Positions 61,064 through 64,000 of a stretch of DNA of 64,000 nt are shown here, piece after piece. Below the pieces are notes generated by a model. That model saw nothing but the letters and a program-made list of their open reading frames with translations. It was not told where the DNA came from and made no database searches. Source of the DNA: Utricularia gibba (Eukaryota > Streptophyta > Magnoliopsida > Lamiales > Lentibulariaceae); contig NEEC01000013.1 in assembly GCA_002189035.1 (NCBI GenBank), positions 1,674,001-1,738,000 of the forward strand. The letters run 5' to 3'. The translations under genes were made by a program, and so were the position numbers. The stretch's first letter is position 1. Each line of letters starts with the position of its first letter.

Positions 61064-62934
61064 ATGGGTACCTCGAAGAACTGGTTGAAAGCTTTACTGG
61101 GGCAGAACAAAAGCACCAAATCACCCTCTTCAGGGAATGGTGAAAACGTAGGTGATTACTTTTACAGTTCGTTTCTTAACGCAATTTCTTCTTTCCTGTA
61201 TGTAACTTCCAACTATTCCTGCTTTCCTTGCAATCTTACTGAGAAAACTGCATTATTACTGGGCACAATTTGTTTAGAGTCTTGTACAAGTACGTTGGGA
61301 TTGTTATTAGCAATGAATGGAGTTGAATTATGTTACTGGAGAAACTGTTTCTATCAAGTTCAAACTTTTAACAATGTATGGTCATCAGAGATCTGGGGAT
61401 GGAGGAAAGATCTGGAATCGGCGGAGGCGGTCTCTTGATGTTGGAGACAGGCCAGGCGAAAATGCAGTAGCAACTGAAAGAACTCCAGTTTTGAATTCAG
61501 CATGCTCCCCATCTTCTTCACTTCAGCTGCAGAATTCAACTCAATGTCAGCAACAGCAAAGGGCAGCAGTATGCATTCAAACAGCTTTCAGGGGATTTCT
61601 GGTAAATGCTGAATCTAGCAATAGAACCAGACCTTGGGAATTCTCCTTTAGTAATTTCCAACTGCTCCCATAGTTGATGAAACTGCTATTACTTCTCAGG
61701 CTAGACGAGCTTTGCGAGCTCTCAAGGGGCTAGTGAGGCTTCAAGCTCTTGTTCGGGGACATGCTGTGAGAAAGCAAGCTGCTATTACACTGCGCTGCAT
61801 GCAGGCCTTGGTTAGAGTTCAGGCGCGGGTGCGAGCAAGGCGGGTTCGTCTGGCTTTGGAGACTCAATCAGACCCTCAAAAGCTTCCACAGAAGGTTGAG
61901 CATGAAGCCTACATTAAAGAAAGCGAGGTGATCCTTTTGTCCCATCAGTACAGTTCAATGGACATGGAATCTATCCAACGAATATAATCATCATCTTACT
62001 GTGAATCAGGAGGGGTGGTGTGATAGCGTTGGCTCCATTGAAGAAATCCAAGCCAAGTTGCTGAAGAGGAAGGAGGCTGCTGCTAAGCGCGAGAGAGCTA
62101 TGGCTTATGCTCTTGCAAACCAGGTATCCCACATTGGTTCAAGCATTCTGCTTACCAAAAAAGATTTGCTGGCATGATCTCATACAATCTCGCTTGTTCT
62201 CTCACTCAGTAACTCAACACTGTGATGCAGTGGCAGGCTGGGTCGAGGCAACAAGCGGTACCTGCTGGTTTTGAGCCAGATAAAACCACTTGGGGCTGGA
62301 ATTGGTTGGAGAGATGGATGGCGGTTCGCCCCTGGGAAAACCGGTTTCTAGACATAAATCTGAAAGATGGGGTGAAGGTGAATGAAAGCGCTGAAAGAAA
62401 GACAACCGAGCCATCAACAAGTCAGTCTACCTCAAAAGTAAGCAGACAGGCTGCTCTTAAACCTGCAAATGGAAATGGCCCTTCTCGTTCGAGCAACTCC
62501 AATATATCCAATGAGAAGAGAGCAGCCTCGCAATCTGATGGAATCAGTTCCATGGTAGAAGCACCAGCGTCTGGAGCACATTCTAAACCTGTTTTTCGGG
62601 ACATGGCTGAGGAAGCCACTTCAAGGCTGAATGTTATTACACGATCAAAGAGCAATCCGAGAGAGAGATCTAATGTTGTCAACAAGCAAGGAAAGCAGCG
62701 ATTGTCGCTCCCTGGTAATGGTTAGTCTCTCCAGTTCACTTATCTATCGCATCTCAGCTATTTTTGTTGATGCATTTGACATGACTGCTAGGCCGTGCTG
62801 CCCAAACAGCAAAGCAAGTGAACAGAAAGTCACCTAAACGATCTCCTTCAGCCCCGAGATCTGCAGATGTAAAAGCCAAAAGCAGTGAAAACGTTGGAAA
62901 GGATGCAAAGCTTAGTCAAAAAACGGATCACTAA
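61064..62934 (+). CDS. IQ67-domain (IQD) calmodulin-binding scaffold protein
   Basis: A calmodulin-binding protein that associates with microtubules, plasma membrane or nucleus and shapes cells. Exons 61064-61147, 61389-61601, 61700-61927, 62010-62123, 62231-62720, 62792-62934; phases agree and give 423 residues. [16 protein letters not shown] is the conserved basic N terminus. The IQ67 domain (about residues 85-150) has three IQ-type repeats: ICIQ-like [31 protein letters not shown] and [14 protein letters not shown]. The exon 2/3 intron falls between FRGFL and ARRALRAL at phase 0, the position that defines this family. [18 protein letters not shown] is the IQD signature downstream. The basic Ser-rich tail ends SQKTDH. 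It resembles the IQD5-IQD8 clade in memory. It converges on RPB4. Confidence 0.93.
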
Positions 62935-63441
62935 ACCTTTCTATCACCCCGACAACCTCAGCCCCTTGTCACCAGAAGATTCTTCGGAATGTACATAATT
63001 TGCTGGGACTCATGGAGCAACTGCAGCTACCAAGACACAGCAGAGTTGTTTCTGATATAAGAGGGCTTCTGAATGTCTCCTGGTTTCTTTTAAAAACCAA
63101 AAACACAGCCATATGGTTCATGAGTAATTATTGTGCTGATTCCCTGTAATGTGTGCATTCTTCTTCAGTCAGTCAACCTGTTTTACCCATTACACCTTCC
63201 ATCTCGATTGTAGTTACTAGTTTAATGCTCGGAAGTTCACCAAAGTAATACATAGGTTCATGTAATAAGAAGAAACCTCCTTGTTCAAATTTGGAAGATG
63301 AAAAGTTAATCCAACATTAATTTTCACAATCACGTTTCTCCTCTTGATACATACAGGCAAGATTCTAGAAGTGAAAATAGGGGGTACGCCTCTGCGACTA
63401 GTGCTGGTGAATTCCTTTCCAACCATCAGGTGGAGGGCAGA
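62935..63441. other. 3' UTRs of convergent IQD and RPB4
   Basis: 507 bases between the two stop codons. Nothing else recognised. Confidence 0.55.
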
Positions 63442-64000
63442 CTACTCAAACTTCTTAATGAGGGAAAGATCGTTCAGCATTTTCTCAATTGCATCATCAT
63501 CATGTGCTCGCCCTTTAGCCTGCATAGTCAAACCACTCAAGATTGAAATAATTTTTGCATCATCACAAACACGAAGAACACAACCCTCATGGTCAAACAA
63601 ACAATAAACAAGCAATAAATGCATAAAACTATTGAAAAAGAACAGATGATGTTACTGCACTAGTGGACCAGAGTCCTGTTTTCCTTTCTTTAGGCAATAA
63701 GTGGTCTTTAGAAGGTGAAAGTCGAAACCTTAGGAGGCTGCAACATATCTTTACCAACTGGATCATGCGCCTACACTTTGATTGGAAGAATTAATGGAAA
63801 GGTACCTTGATGGACGGCACCATGGCTATGGCTTCTTCCACTGTTTCAGGACAAAGGTTCCCAAGCACGCATAGCTGTACATGTTTAACATGATATTTCA
63901 GGATTTGAAAATACACAAACACGATGAGAAGTTGAAATTGTAACAAAGGAGTACCTCGAATTCAGCCAATTTATATCTACTCAGGATTCTGTACTCTAGT
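63442..64000 (-). CDS. NRPB4: RNA polymerase II subunit RPB4, 3' part only
   Basis: Small stalk subunit that pairs with RPB7. Three C-terminal exons are in the window on the minus strand: 64000-63955 (runs off the edge), 63874-63806 and 63519-63442. Readable residues: RILSRYKLAEFE, LCVLGNLCPETVEEAIAMVP, then SIK, AKGRAHDDDAIEKMLNDLSL and IKKFE stop. These match the conserved C-terminal half of plant RPB4, including the NLCPETVEEA helix. Phases agree at both junctions. The N-terminal exons lie beyond base 64000. Confidence 0.93.

Overview
The window is nuclear DNA from a flowering plant. Genes are split by short introns with GT/AG borders, intergenic DNA is very AT-rich, and nearly every recognisable product belongs to a plant family: phytosulfokine precursor, LBD, NPH3/BTB, IQD, ATL, BAHD, NCA1, GIR1, plant E2F and plant NEK. 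Family residues suggest a eudicot. I cannot name the species. I rebuilt exon-intron structures by hand from reading frame, splice consensus and remembered family sequences, so individual borders can be off by a few bases.

Layout. 0-14.6 kb: possible partial gene end, phytosulfokine (PSK, +), ARL8 GTPase (-), divergently paired with the U-box cyclophilin CYP65 (+), then a manganese-type CDF transporter (+). 15.6-24 kb: C2H2/EAR zinc finger (+), SGNH esterase (+), a 2.8 kb block with five copies of a roughly 160-185 bp repeat, an atypical LBD gene (+), and the catalase chaperone NCA1 (-). 24-38 kb: J-domain protein (+, divergent from NCA1), NSE4 (-), STOP1-like zinc finger (+), ATL RING-H2 (-), NPH3 family (+). 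38-45 kb: tRNA-Leu(UAA) (-), an unrecognised acidic protein (-), GIR1-like EAR repressor (+), and a decayed V-ATPase subunit E pseudogene (-). 45.7-64 kb: E2F (-), LEA_2/NHL protein (-), NEK5/6-type kinase (-), BAHD acyltransferase (+), IQD protein (+), and the 3' half of RPB4 (-), which runs off the right edge.

The genes form no single pathway; this is ordinary gene-dense plant chromatin. The most useful observations are: (1) four otherwise well-conserved genes (STOP1-like, E2F, NHL, NEK) are each broken by what looks like exactly one missing base, mostly next to short homopolymers, which points to residual assembly error or a shared decay process; (2) the NEK kinase tail carries a four-fold tandem expansion of a motif I remember as single in relatives; (3) a V-ATPase E gene copy is decayed but keeps its introns; (4) a local repeat family next to a tRNA-iMet primer-binding-like site lies upstream of the LBD gene, whose promoter segment also appears duplicated. 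I found no clearly novel multi-gene system, CRISPR array or intact transposon.
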